A DNA stretch of 64,000 nucleotides. Source: Cyprinodon diabolis (Eukaryota > Chordata > Actinopteri > Cyprinodontiformes > Cyprinodontidae). The stretch lies in the NCBI GenBank assembly GCA_030533445.1, contig CM060072.1, positions 28,939,766-29,003,765 on the forward strand, written 5' to 3'. Below are positions 31,101-44,000 of this stretch, one piece after another. Under the pieces are notes generated by a model that saw nothing but the letters and a program-made list of their open reading frames with translations, was not told the DNA's origin and did no database searches. Each line of letters starts with the position of its first letter. Within the stretch, counting starts at the first letter, position 1. The translations under genes were made by a program, and so were the position numbers.

Positions 31101-31849
31101 TCTCTCCGCACACAAAAGATCAGAAAGGAGGATGGAGCAGAACCAGCGGTCCAGATATGTCTTCAGAACAACCGGCAGAACCAGAACCTGTTGCTGTGCA
31201 GCAGGAGTTACCGAAGTGGACTCCCTACCTGAGCTTGCATGGTTAGACTGCGTTTATAATCCGTGTGTGACATGGTGTGGGAGGAGTTCAGAATTACACT
31301 GTAAAAAGAAGCTCCCAGCCTCAGCATAGACTGAAGGACAGAGGCTCTCCACCCAGGGAGGTATTACCTTTGGACAAATGTTAGTACTGATAGTAAAATA
31401 GAGATAAATACACATTATAGCAATGCATGATATATCAGCATTGATATAATTTCTATTAGTTAAACAGGCCCCATATGAATATGCAATAGAATAAGCAATA
31501 TTTTATGTAATTGTTATTTCTGATTTATAATGGGTCATGTGGTATTTGGTTAAGGCAATGCCAGGAGGCATTCGAAACACCAGCTGGCTCCTTTCGGCTT
31601 GGAGGAGCAACAACAACTTTTATTTATACAAATTAATTAGCTATATCTATAATCATATTAAAACTTAGGGGAACTCATTAAAATTTCAATTATTTATCCA
31701 ACAATGTTTACATTATCAATTTGATCTATTTTTTTATCCTTCTTTATCAGCCAGTCTTTGGTTTAGTTACTTTAATATTTTTAGTCATTTAAAGGTCCTT
31801 ATTCCCTCTCTTCTATATTTTTTCATCATTTTTCAAATGATGTCAGACT

Positions 31850-32270
31850 ATTTAACTTTAGTAGAATTGATCACTGCAACAGTGTCTTCATAAGTTTACC
31901 TATGAAGACAGACAGCTGCAGCTGATCCAAAATGCTGCTGCCAGTGTTCTCACTAAAACTAAAAACGTAGATTACATCAGCCTGGTTCTTAAGTCCTTCC
32001 ACTGGCTCCCTGTAGCTCAGATAATAGATTTTAAAATCCTTCTGTTAGTCTAAATAACTGAATAGATCAGCACCTCAATCCATAACAGATCTGTTGTCAG
32101 TGGATCAACCTCCCAGACCACTCAGGTCTTCTAGTTCCAGACTACTCTGTCCATCCAGAACTAGAACCAAACATGGAGAAGCAGGTTCTATGCTCCACTG
32201 ATCTGGAACAAGCTCACAGAAGACTGGAAACAAGCTGAAAGCCTGAGTTCTTTTAAGTAATAGTTCTCTA
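31850..32270 (+). pseudogene. Degenerate copy of a LINE C-terminal domain
   Basis: Frames with stops read FSRIDHCNSVF, LLPVFSLKLK, ITDLLSVDQPPRPLRSSSSR and SRTRTKHGE, paralleling the intact domain at 32516-33190. Confidence 0.75.
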
Positions 32271-32515
32271 AGGTCTCATTAAGGGTTTTCATCCAGAATC
32301 TCAGCAGATTCTGGATTTATGATCTGTTCAGGTCCTGCTGCAGTAAAGCATCCGAAAACCATTTGACTTGGAAAGTTCTCCAAACGCTGAACTGATATTC
32401 AAAAGATGTCCAGGGGTCTCACTTATAAAACACTGTTTATAATTTATAGTAAAACTGCCTGCCAACCAAAAAGTCAAAAATGCAGCCCCCCTAAAAAAGT
32501 CAAGATTTATAAACT

Positions 32516-33190
32516 ATGTGCTACCATGGTTTTATAAATTATGAGGTTCAGCTCATCCTCTGCCTACAACCTGACTTTTCTGAGGACAAAAAGGCTTATC
32601 AAACAAAAAATAAAGTATTCCAGAAGCATATTCTCACTATTAAAAATATAAATAATTATAACATTTCCAGGTTTAAGGGACTAATGTCTCAGCATGATCT
32701 GGAAAAACTAATCCATGCGTTTATTTTTAGTCGAATTGATTACTGCAACGGTGTTTTCACAGGTCTGCCTAAAAAGTGGATCAGACAGCTGCAGCTGATC
32801 CAGAACGCTGCTGCCTGTGTCCTCACTAAGACTAAGAAAGTAGAGCACATCACCCCAGTTCTAAAGTCCTTACACTGGCTCCCTGTATCTCAGACAATAG
32901 ACTTTAAAATGCTTCTGTTAGTCTATAAATCTCCGAATGGCTTAGCACCTAAATACATCACAGACTTGCTATCAGTGTATCAACCCTCCAGACCACTCAG
33001 GTCTTCTGGCTCCAGCCTGCTCTGCATACCTAGAACCAGAACTAAACGTGGAGGAGCAGCATTTAGTTCCTATGCTCCACTTATCTGGAACAAACTTCCA
33101 GAAAACTGTAAAAGTGCGGAAAGCCTGAGTTCCTTTAAATCAAGTCTAAAAACATATTTGTTTAGGATTGCCTTTGACTGTTCTAGTTAA
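32516..33190 (+). CDS. C-terminal part of a non-LTR retrotransposon polyprotein, open frame
   Basis: A 224-codon frame; the first residues are probably not native. LINE-type C-terminal region after the RT core: FSRIDYCNGVFTGLPKKWI, LQLIQNAAACVLTKTKK, HITPVLKSLHWLPVS, LLLVYKSPNGLAPKYITDLL, PRTRTKRGGAAFS and IWNKLPENCKSAESL. No endonuclease or RT catalytic motif is present, so it is a 5'-truncated copy that is still open; the degenerate copy at 31850-32270 is its neighbour. The clade was not assigned. Confidence 0.8.
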   Translation: MCYHGFINYEVQLILCLQPDFSEDKKAYQTKNKVFQKHILTIKNINNYNISRFKGLMSQHDLEKLIHAFIFSRIDYCNGVFTGLPKKWIRQLQLIQNAAACVLTKTKKVEHITPVLKSLHWLPVSQTIDFKMLLLVYKSPNGLAPKYITDLLSVYQPSRPLRSSGSSLLCIPRTRTKRGGAAFSSYAPLIWNKLPENCKSAESLSSFKSSLKTYLFRIAFDCSS

Positions 33191-33199
33191 AAAGTTGAT

Positions 33200-35330
33200 T
33201 GATTACTGATTTTTTTTATCAGTAAAAAACCTTTATATTCAATACAAGTGCAAGAAAAAAAAGCTTAATTTCCTGAAATATAGAATTTTTCAAACAGTCA
33301 ATTACTTGTATTGATCTTCCACTTCTACTGCCACATAATCGATGAAACACGAGTCCCTTTTGTTGGTACCAACTCTTCAGATTGAGCAGCGGCCATGGCG
33401 TGAGTAAACAGTGCAGCATGCATTCAGGTGGAAGGAGGAAAGAAGCAAACGTGCAAGTAAAAATTGCAGAAGAAGAGAATTCCTTGATTTAATGATTTAG
33501 CAAATTTCAAATCATAGCCTTTTAAAAACCTGAATTAATCAAATTAATTTCATTTATCGCCCTGCCCTAATTGCTGAGGAAAATTGTTAAACATCAGCAT
33601 CAGAAGGTGTTGGCTGCTCCATGAGACGTATAGGGTGCCCCTTTTTCCAACCTGAGCACCTGCCCCTAAAATGTCTGTGCACACCACTGCTAGAGATTAA
33701 ACGAGCAGTATTTGGAAAGTAGGCAGAGTTAGACAGATGAATGAAAGGAATAATTAAGCCAGCCAAAAGAGCCAAGATCCTGAAAAATATTTATCCTTTA
33801 GAACTTGTTGCCAGTTTACAGGAGAATTTTAAATTCACCTTTCTGATTAGACATTGGTGACAGTAAAAAGTTTTTACTTCATATGCAGAAGATATAAATA
33901 AAACACTCAGTTTTTATCCAAGAACACAATGCACTGCTTTCCTCCTCTGGCCTCTGTATTGTTCGGAAGAAATCCATCTCAGTGTCATAAGATAGACCAA
34001 AGCCAAAGAGGTGGAGCAGATGAGTAACATCCTGTAAGCTATCTATTCCAGGCTCAGTAGTAGCAGATTAACTGTTGGCTTGGGATAATTACGGCAGATC
34101 TCTTTATTCCCAAACAATTGAGCTGTGGCCGTGAAAGTATTTTAACTTTCAGTAGCTTTTAGTGTTTTAACTTAAACATATAATATAACTGAGCACAGAA
34201 CGAAATTAGAGCAACTTCATCCAGCAGCTATAACTGATTTTAAAAATCTATTTACGATTGGTCGTTTTTTTATTTCTAGTAAGGTATTTGTCGACCTCTA
34301 GTGGCTATCTAAAGTAAGCACATTAAGAACTGGAATAATTTTGAAGAGTTTTCTTTCTTCTCATGAATTTCAATTAGGGATATTTAGACAACTCAGAAAA
34401 ATAAATGTAAAAAAATATGATTAAATAGAAAATAATCATCTAACATGAAGTATACATTATGAATAAGAATTACTTTAGTGTAAGGTCATTTCCCATCTCA
34501 AAATGTGATTTGTGTAAATAATTAAACAGCAAGCAAGTCAGCAGCTCTTTATCAAATTTTCCAATCTGAGAGCCTCAGATCAGAATCTAACTTAAAGGGT
34601 CTTTTTTCCTCCAAAAAAGTTGGAAACTGTAATAAGGGCACTATTTAAGCGCTTAAAGGATGTTAACTCAGCAACTTCCCTAAATTTATATACACAAACT
34701 TTCCAATCTGTCATTATCTGGGGAAAAGTTTATGGATGTCTCTGAAAGAATTTCAAACAAATAATAATGAAAAAAACAAACAAAACAAAAATCCTTAAGC
34801 ACCTAAGTCCAGAGCCATTGAGAAAAATAGGATAGATTTCCTATTTCCACTGCTCTGCTCAAGTCGCCCCATTAAAACAGTTCTAACAGGTGTTGTGCAC
34901 AGATCTGTCAAAGGTTTTCATAGTAACCTCACTCTTCCTGAAGTGCATGATTTAAATTAGAATAGCTGAGATGCATATAGAGAATGATGAACATGTAACT
35001 GAAGGAACAGCACAGTCAGGAAAATCTGGGGTTATTGCAGCTATATTTTATCCTTTCGGATAAAAGGTATTTCAAGCTCCGTCCAAGTCTAAACATTCGG
35101 AATGTGGGAACTTTTCTATTGTTAACATTAAAGGAGTTATGTAGGAATTTATTCAGGGATCTCACACATTTTGTTATGAATATGGCCAATAGGTGACCCT
35201 ATTATTTTTTATTTCAAAGAGAGATTGGTCTGTGTTAACATCACCACAGGTACAGAAAACCAATAAACCTGCTCTTTTCATTAATGTCCACTAGATGGCA
35301 GCCTGACCCAGTTGTGCCTTACTGTGCCTC
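33200..35330. other. Intergenic sequence, nothing recognised except a repeat scrap
   Basis: 33600-33700 on the minus strand (agcagtggtgtgcacagaca) looks like the end of a known fish repeat. The remainder is AT-rich without convincing frames. Confidence 0.4.
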
Positions 35331-35621
35331 AATTAGACTTAGACAACTTTTATTGTCATTTTGTATACACAGACTGTATACAAGACGACATTTTGTTTTG
35401 TACGGCTCTCATGACATTTCCATTCCTTAAAGTTCTGCAGTGATCAAACACTGTGGGAGAAAAAACATGGTGCAAAAAAGCAACATCCAGAAATGTTTCA
35501 TAGGGGTGCCCAGATGGGGCCACTAAAAACCTTGGGGTGGGACACTGAAACTAAAAGTTATAATTTCATTGTTTTAATCTAGTATTGTGGTAAACCTGCG
35601 TGTATAGATCATAAAGACTTA

Positions 35622-36122
35622 AAGCTACAGTGTGTAATAATTACAGGGATATACAGTCAGAAATGTAATATATTATACATAACTATGTTATTTATCATCA
35701 TCTACGAGCTCAGCCTCTTAACCTTAATATTTGCGTTGCCTTAGAATTCGTTATTTATAATTACATAGGAGCGGGTCTCGCAGCCATGGAGGCAGACATC
35801 TTTGCGCTATGGCAGCGCAGAGCCAACAAACTAGCGATTGCGAGATCGCCCATTACGCTCGAAAGTAACTACGGCAAGTTGAGAGAGATGAACTGAGACG
35901 GTACTGAACACACAGACTAATGAAATACTATCTGTAAAATTATCTATGTAAACAAACCTCATCACTTGAGAAGGTAGGTGATGCGGAACGTCGTGGAAAA
36001 CATTTTGTCCCGTAACGCTCGCCGCACTGTTGGGGGGGAGAAGAGGTTGGGGGGAGATGTTCATGTTGCTGCGGTCTGCAGTCTGGACGTTAGATGTCGC
36101 TGAAAATTACACACTGTAGCTT
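35622..36122. mobile_element. 501-bp MITE, copy A
   Basis: Ends AAGCTACAGTGTGTAAT and its inverse, with TA on both flanks (Tc1/mariner-like target). Almost identical to 46258-46756; about a dozen differences counted by eye. Non-coding. Confidence 0.85.
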
Positions 36123-36159
36123 TAAGTAAACACCTACTCATATTTTGGTGTATTGTGTG

Positions 36160-36850
36160 ATATTTAATGATACTGTATGTCGCTGGCTATGCATAATGGG
36201 ATGAAACCCAAAACTGATGCTACTACAATTTACACCGATGAGTGGGGAGCCAGTGTGGTGGCCAAAGCATTGCACAGGGTTGCCATGGTCACCCCTTGAT
36301 ACAGAGTCTCTGATAGGATTTTGATTTTTTTTTACAGTTAAACTGTCAGATGGTGGAATAGAAGTTGTTTCAGTATCTGCTGGCCCTGTATTGAATGCTG
36401 CGAAGCCTCTTTCCAGAGGGCAGCAGGGAGAACAGTCCATGGTGGGGGTGTGAGGGGTCATTGATGATGTTACGGGCTCAGGACACGCAGCGCTGGGATG
36501 AAATGTCTTTTGTGGAGGGATGAGGAGCTCAGACGAGCCTTTCTGTTGTTCACTCCACTCTTCTCACATTCTTCCAGTCTGAGGCGCTGCAGCCTCCACA
36601 CCACACAGTGAGACAGCTGGTCAGAACGCTCTCTACGGTGCTACTCTAGAAGGTGGGGGCAGGTGGGCTCTCCTCATCCTCCGCAGGAAGTACATGTGCT
36701 TTTGTTCCCTTTTGACCAGTGAGGTGGTGTTTACATACCAGAGGTTTTCTGTGCTGCTGACCACCTCTGCATTTCAGCTCTGGAGTTGATGAGCAGTGGA
36801 GCGTGGTTAGGACGGTTCTTCCTGAAGTCATGCTGCCAGTTTGAAGTATG
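36160..36850 (-). repeat. L2-like LINE C-terminal fragment
   Basis: On the minus strand worn frames resemble the end of fish L2-type ORF2 (TMDCSPCCPLERGFAAFNTG with shifted frames, preceded by a Cys-rich stretch). Confidence 0.55.
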
Positions 36851-37299
36851 GGCTACAATACTACTAACACTGGGCTGGTTTATGACTTCAGATCAAATCA
36901 AATAATTAATTTGTTTATTCTAGATAAGATTAGTATTTTACCTGAAAAAACATTATATTTACTGCGATTATTCATATTCTTAAATCAAAGTCAAATTTTA
37001 ATTTTATTTTTATTCTATATGCAGGTATTCACTAACATTTTTTTTTCTTTAAATGTAGGTAACAGGTAATTGATTAGCTTTATGCATGGAAACATTTTAT
37101 CATCTCTTCAGTTTAAAGCCCATTCATGCTGGGTTACAGATACTCCAGCAATGCTGAAATGAACCCGGGGTCTTTGGTCAGTCCACCTTTGACTTCTGAT
37201 GAGCAACACAAATAATAGATTTTGTTTCTAGAAACCAGTGTAGTGTGGAACCCAGCCAATGGTCTTAAAGAACCACCTTGTTGTTGTTCACCTTAACTT

Positions 37300-39020
37300 T
37301 TTATGAACACCTGTTTTTATTGCATCATTCCTCTACCGAAAACACTGCGCCCCAGTGGCTCCAAGGACTACAGACCCATGGCATTGACGTCATACATCAT
37401 GAAGACCCTGAAAATATTCATCCGAGAGCAGCTCCGGCCCATGGTCAGACCACTTCTGGACCCCCTCCAGTTTGCCTACCAGCCCGACTAGGAGTTGAGG
37501 ACGCCATCATCTACCTGCTCAACCATGCTCACGTCCACCTGGACAAGCCAGACACCTCTGTGTGAGTCATGTTCTTTGACTCCTTCCAGGGCACCCAGCA
37601 CCATCAGCCCCGCTGTACTGGGTGAAAATCTGACAGTGATGCAGGTGGGAGTCCCCAATGTGTCCTGGATTGTGGATTACCTAACTGGCAGACCACAAGA
37701 AAGAAAAAAATTTTTTTGTCCTACTGCATTATTGCACCATATGTATTTGTTTTTGCACTGCTTGGAAATTCCATATAAATGTGTTTTTTTGCACCATAAT
37801 TTTTTCTCCCTGTTGGGATCTGGAGGTCTGTCCACTTTCTCCACCAGAGGGCGTACGAGATCTCCTGGAGCCGGAGCTGATTGCACCACCTGTCTCTCAT
37901 CTGCTCATCAGGAGGTCCGTATTTAAGGAGGCGGAGGGCTTCTCTCCAGCGTCAGAGTGTTTGCCAGTAACGGTTAGCAAGCCTGAGCCAACCAGCCTGT
38001 CTGAAACTCTGACTCCTTGAGAACCTGAACCTGATCTGTTTTCTCCTCTCTGCTTCCTAGACTGAACCTGCTTGAAACCTGAAACCCTGAAGAGTTTCTC
38101 TGTCAGTGATCTGCCTGTCCGTTCTCAGAAGAACTCTGGAGAACAGTTCCTGTCTAAGATCTGCCTGCCCGCTCTCAGAAGATACTGGAAGGAAACTCTA
38201 ATCAGTGATCTGCCTGCACTCATTAAGCTCTGCCTCCGCCTAGCCCTCAGCCTGCCGACAGCCTCTGGACCCTCAAGGTTCCCCCCCTCAACTGCTCTGC
38301 TCTACTCCAGAACAGGTACAGCCCTGCACACTCTCAATCCTGCAAAATACCTGGACCTCCACTAACTCCTCTCTCCCCCTCTGCAGTGAACCCACTCGTG
38401 ACCAGTCCAGTCCCTTCCTGGATCTGATAAAACTGTGTACCTTTTCAGAACCCAATCGTGACCAGACGAGTTTCCCACTGGACCTGATCATAAAACCTGT
38501 ACATTCATCATTTAATAAACCTTTGAACTTTTCTCCTGCCTCTGAGTGTTCTGCATGTGGGTTAGACACGTTAAACCAAACATGACACTCCCACTATGAT
38601 TTGATTTGATCACTGCTAAACTTTATAGAATAGACATGAAATGAAAGCTGTACAAAAGGAAATTTTGTTTTGTACAAATTCAATGAAAATTAATATTGTC
38701 TACGTTTCAGTACTTGCGCCTGCAGCACTGCAAGTCAGAAAAGGTGATCAGCGGCACCGGGGCCCCTAAGGCAGGGGACTGTTCCCTCTCCCTTCCTCTG
38801 CACCCTGTACACCATGGACTTCAGCTAATGCACAAAGATTTGCCTCCTTCAGAAGTTTTTTGATGACTCTGCAATATTTGGATGCATCAACATTGGTGAG
38901 GAGATGGAGTACAGGGGTGTGGTGGACAACTTTGTCACCTGGTGTGAGCAGAACCATCTGACCTTCAGTCAGACAAAATAATTTCATCCTGCTTCACCAC
39001 AGAGTGCCACAGGAAGGCAT
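37300..39020 (+). pseudogene. L2/Maui-like LINE split by a 1-kb insertion
   Basis: The left part (37330-37698) reads GSKDYRPMALTSYIMKTLKI, DPLQFAYQPD, GVEDAIIYLLNHAHVHLDKP and VDYLTGRPQ. The right part resumes at about 38708 with QYLRLQHCKSEKVISGTGAP, then a frame change, DDSAIFGCI-like and VVDNFVTWCEQNHLTFSQTK. The two halves abut in the protein, so 37699-38707 is inserted. Several stops and frameshifts: inactive. Confidence 0.8.
37811..38587 (+). mobile_element. Solo LTR of a second family
   Basis: Runs TGTTGGGATC to AAACATGACA with a perfect 5-bp duplication, CTCCC, at 37806-37810 and 38588-38592. An AATAAA lies at 38514-38519 near the right end. The internal part has imperfect tandem units of about 60 bp (gatctgcctgyccgytctca). 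It sits inside the insertion that splits the L2 copy. Confidence 0.85.
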
Positions 39021-39653
39021 TCCTGCCTGTGGTTATCATTAATTCATCTCTCTGACAATCATTTCACTTTATTACTCATTTATTTATGTATTTATTTCAT
39101 TACTTCAGTATGTGCAATAACATGATCATGTGCAATAATTGTAATTTAGTACTGAGCAGAATTTAAAATTAAAAATACTGTTTGGGTATAATGTGATCCA
39201 TATCTTATTTTACACTATTTATGAGGGAAGTTTGTGATTACACTTATTTTACTCTGTTATATAAAGTATTATATCATGTTTTGTGGTTGCACTAAAAGAC
39301 AATAATTTCTCACTAGGGATTAATAAAGTAATTCAGATTCAAATTTTTGCCTCAGATTTTTGGTGTTAAGATGAAACCACTTATAAACATTCATCTTTCA
39401 ATTAAATTCAATTGAGGTTATTTCTATAGCTCCAATTCACATCATGTCATTACCAGGCAGAGAAGATCTCCAATCAGATTGCAGGGTGGAGATTATGTGG
39501 GGAGGTTGAATACAGTGAGCAGTGGGTGATTTGTAAAGCAGTAGCAGACCAAAGCAGCCCAATTGAAACTAACATTGTCCCATACAATGAAATATCTGGT
39601 CTCCTCTTAGATCTCCTCTTTCTCGTGTTTCTTCACCTCCTTGTCCTCTTCCT

Positions 39654-39848
39654 ATGGATGGATGGATGGATGGATGGATGGATGGATGGATGGATGGATG
39701 GATGGATGATAGATGGATGATAGATGGATGATTTGTGGTGTGATGGATGACAGAATGAAAGGATGGATGGATGGATGGATGGATGGATGGATGGATGGAT
39801 GGATGGATGGATGGATGGATGGATGGATGGATGGATGGATGGATGGAT
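39654..39848. repeat. Two (GGAT)n microsatellite arrays
   Basis: Arrays at 39654-39710 and 39759-39848 are separated by a degenerate 48-bp stretch. A short related array stands at 41579-41613. Confidence 0.95.
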
Positions 39849-39894
39849 GATGATGAAATCACAATGTTTTTTTCCTAGTGTTTGTGAAAAGTTG

Positions 39895-41050
39895 GATTAG
39901 AGTTAGACTTTATTTATCCCTTGGGATTACTCCTTCAGGGAAATTTTGGTTACAGTAGCTTATATAGAATACAAAGAGTTTAAGCAAGATTTCATTAAAG
40001 ACAAAAATACAACAAACAATATAAAAAGAGTGTATATATTGTTTAAATAACACGTAAAAGTCATAATGTCCTGGAATATGTTTCCCTTAGATAGGAAAAT
40101 ATCTGCACAGTAGAGAGCTAAGGGATGACAACAGAGTAGTTGACTTGGATTACTGCGCCTGTTCTGCAGAGATGTACTGACCTTATAAATAAGTAAAAAA
40201 GTTACACAGTCTACACAGTAGTTGGCATGTATTATGTTATAGTGAGAGAGAAGAATATTTCACGAGTGACAATAGGTAATGTGGTCATAAGAAGTCTAAG
40301 GACGGGGGTGGTGACCATTGTACTTCTTCCTATCATTGTCTCCTTCCCCCAAGTGAGGAGTTGTAAAGCTTCCCACTGATCAGGCTCCTCTGAGTGGTGA
40401 AGACAGTGTGCACAGGGTGACTGGCATTGTTCATAATGTACTTTTCTCTTCCACTGTCCAATCGTAGTGGTTCCCCCACTTCAGTTCCACAGGTTTTCAG
40501 TAGCCTGTTGAAGAAATTGTTCAGTTCATTTGCCCTCTCCATTGTGCCTTAAGCAGTTCTGGTCTTTGTGTTTTGGCCTGTGATGGTTCTCATACCTTCC
40601 CAGACAACTCTTATTTTATTCTCCCTCAGCTGCTGCTCCACCTTCCTCCTGTAGATGCCTTTGGCTTCTCTAACACAGCTTTCCATTTTCCACTAGCTTT
40701 AGTGTCTCTGTTGGCTCTCAATGCATTGAATCCCAGCATGTCTACATTAGCGTCCGGTACGAGTTGGTTAAGGCATGTCTCTGTAAAGATGAGCAGGCTG
40801 CTTTCTCTATAAATCCGCTGGTTATTCAGTGCAGTCAGCTTGTCAATCTTGTTAGACAGTGAGTTAGCATTCCCCATGACTATGGAGGGACTCAATGGTT
40901 TCCTATTCTCCCCTTGCCAAGCCTTAAGCTTAGCACCGGCTTTGCAGCCCCCGTATTTTCTCCTCAGCTCTTCAGCATGTCCCATTGTTCTCAGCGCACA
41001 CCAGGTCCTCTCTCCAGTACGTAAGAAAGCCAGCTCTGTGTTGCATGTTC
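39895..41050 (-). pseudogene. Reverse-strand LINE, internally deleted
   Basis: On the minus strand the endonuclease start reads IVMGNANSLSNKIDKL, SSLLIFTETCLNQLVPD (40626-40985). It is then joined to a C-terminal piece, MERANELNNFFNRLL and VHTVFTTQRSLISGKLYNSS (40333-40542). The 3' tail has gggataaataaagtctaa at about 39905-39925. The RT core is missing. Confidence 0.75.
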
Positions 41051-41099
41051 AATAAAAAGATAAAATCGTCCCATGGTTGGAAAACAGAACAAATTAGAA

Positions 41100-44000
41100 G
41101 ATACAAAGGAGCTGGAAAAATGTTAAAAAACAGCGAACAAAGAGTAGAAACTAGAGAAACTGAAGAGGCTGCCGTCTCCGGCAGCGCAGGAACAGGCTGC
41201 TGTCTCTTGCAGTGCTGGAACTATCATCAAAAACAATTATTTTGAGTAACCAATTATACATATAATTTAATAAATATTCAAGTACATGCAGTGTATAATT
41301 AAATACATTTTGGTGTCTAAATGTAAAAATGAAGCAGCTGTCCTGTGAAACCAGCTACTTAAAATGATCCTTTTCTTTTGTCAAACTCAAAGTTAGAGTA
41401 ACTTGAGTTATTCTGCTATTAGCCCCGGGCCACACACTGGTTAAGATTTTGCATCCGATTCAACAGTCATCCCATTTAATAATTTAAAAAAAATAGTCAT
41501 AAGTTGTCAATAGGCTTTAGAACATGTTTAAGCTAATGGGTCCTCATGCTGTTCTCTTTGACTGCGTGTTGTCTGATAATGGATGGATGGATGAATGGAT
41601 GATGATGGATGGACAATTGTTATTGTCTGACAATGATAGATATCTAGTCTGTTTTGGAATTACCTACAGGGCACCTAGAGAGGAAAGTCATTAGTTAGAC
41701 AGAAAATGAGACAGAGGTGTGATGTAAAATGTGGCATAAAAACAAATTAAAATGATGAAATTGCATCATATCAGCAGATATTGAGCCTGAAAGTTTTTTG
41801 TGTTAAACTAGAGTCATTTCTCTCCACTTTCACCGTACGCTTGCTCAGGATTAAAGAGTTTACCAGCTGGTAACTGAGCAACTTTCCTGGCATGCTCTCT
41901 ACCTGTGGTATATCAGAATGTTCTGGTGTAAATTTCATGAATCCGGATCAGTTGCATTGTACCAAACTGGATGTATTTTGCTCCATACCTTCAAAATGAA
42001 AAATGCTGAAATGAAATTAATAAAATGTTTCTTTAACCACACCAGGCAGATTTTTCCATCAGTCCCAAAGAGAATAAGAATGCCACCACAGTTCTAATGA
42101 CAAACTAAAGCGTTGGAAGCTTTGCTCTGGAAGCCTTTCCGCTGCTTCTCTTACTTCCTGCAGTCTGATCCTCTTCCAAACAATGAACAACTCTCCAGTG
42201 ACTCACAGGAGGATGTGATATGGGAGGAAGGGTTCTGAAGGGAAAATGTATTTAGGACATTTAACTCAGCTTACAGTTTCACACAATAAGGATGCTGGAG
42301 GCCTTTTAGAAGGAGCAGATAGGGAATCAGCTTTCATGTGAGCCATTTACAGACACTAGAAAAATATTCTTTACTCTGCAGATGACTGATTTAATGCAAT
42401 CGGTTCTGTTTCTTTAAAAAAACACAAAAAAATCTGTTTATCTAAGAAAGCTCGAACTGTAATTATTTACTTACTTTGTTGTAAATTAATTTCAGTAATA
42501 AAAAAAACCTGCAGCTGAACCAAAACAGAAAGTATATGGAGAGACAAAGTATCATAAAATTCCTCAATATAAATGTCCCATGAAATATACAAATATGCCA
42601 TACAATATGTAGATGTGACCTTTATCTATTTATTAATCTAATACATAGTTCAATATAACTGTTGTTATTTTTTTTCAGTAAATATCCCATTAATTTGTGA
42701 AAGGCACAATTAAGTAATTAAATATCCCATTATAATAGATTTAAAAGGAGTAATTAAATAATGAAATGCTGTAAAGTAAATGTAATTATTCAACTGTAAA
42801 TGAATATAGATTTAAGTAATTAAACGTAGTTTTATGTTATCTCCAGTCTGCTGCATAGTTAATTTTGGGTTACAAGCTGAAATGTTTGGGAACTCCTGCC
42901 ATCACCTAAACTCTCAATAAAACATTTAATGGTTTGTGCTAACAGACAAGATGTTAAACATTTCTGGGGTCATAAAATTGATCATGTGAGAACACTATAA
43001 AATGATTAGTGCTCTTTAACAACAGCAGCATTTACTGTAATTACTCTGCAGCACTTATTTTAAAATAAATTTAATACATGTTACACCAACTTTAAAAGCT
43101 AATGTTGCTAATATATCAACCGTGGATTATATCTTCATTTTCTTTTAAGCATCCTTCAGGTTTGATCCAGGCTTTAGGACCTGGGGGGTATTTTGTACTC
43201 CCAGTGCTTCATTGGGGCGGAACGGCCTGGAAATAGAAGCCTATGGCACAGAGATTACTTGTCTTCCAGCATAATAGCTCCTTTTCTCAAACTTCTGTTC
43301 TGCTTCCCCAGATAGCTCCTGCTCAGAAGTTCTGTGTTTGTGGATCTATGTGAATCTATCTAGGCAGCAACCCTTCTGACTTATTCCAAAGGCCTTATAA
43401 GGTAACTATAAGAATATGGGGGAGGGAGTTGATCGTGGAAGATAAATTTCCTGGCATGTCTAAAGACAACAAGTCTGCCTATCTGGGCTCTGATGTTAAC
43501 GCTTCTGTTAAGGAAGTTCAACATGTTTAGTTGTTGGAGCTAAAAGTTGGAGAAAATGAATGTTGAAGTCTGTGCTGTAGGTCAGAAAGGATGTGTTGGT
43601 GAAGTCATGTGAGAAGCTTGCAGCTTTGACCTGTATCATTCACAATTATTTTGCTTTATCAGTATGAAAACTTTATATGACAATAAATCAGAAAATTTAG
43701 TTTTAATTCCAGTTTCAGGTTTTGGGCCTGGACAGATGAGCTTGTTTTGAACCAATAGTTCCACAAGTTGAGTTCAGATACACTATAATGATCATAGACA
43801 CTCACTAAGCAGTGTCTAAACACAAAGTTAAGAAAAACTGTAGCTGGCATATTCTAACGGATCCAGGCGAAGTCAGGCATGGGTTCGTCTTTTTGGTTTG
43901 TCTTCAAAGCTTAAAGCAGCCTGTGAGAACATGTCTGGGAGTCTGAGAGGCAAGCAGAGCTTCTTCAGGCTCAGAGTCGCTCTCTGAAAGTGGACAAAGT

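Noticed and set aside
39526..39862. Open frames of MDGW and HPSI repeats
   Set aside because: Translation of the GGAT microsatellites.
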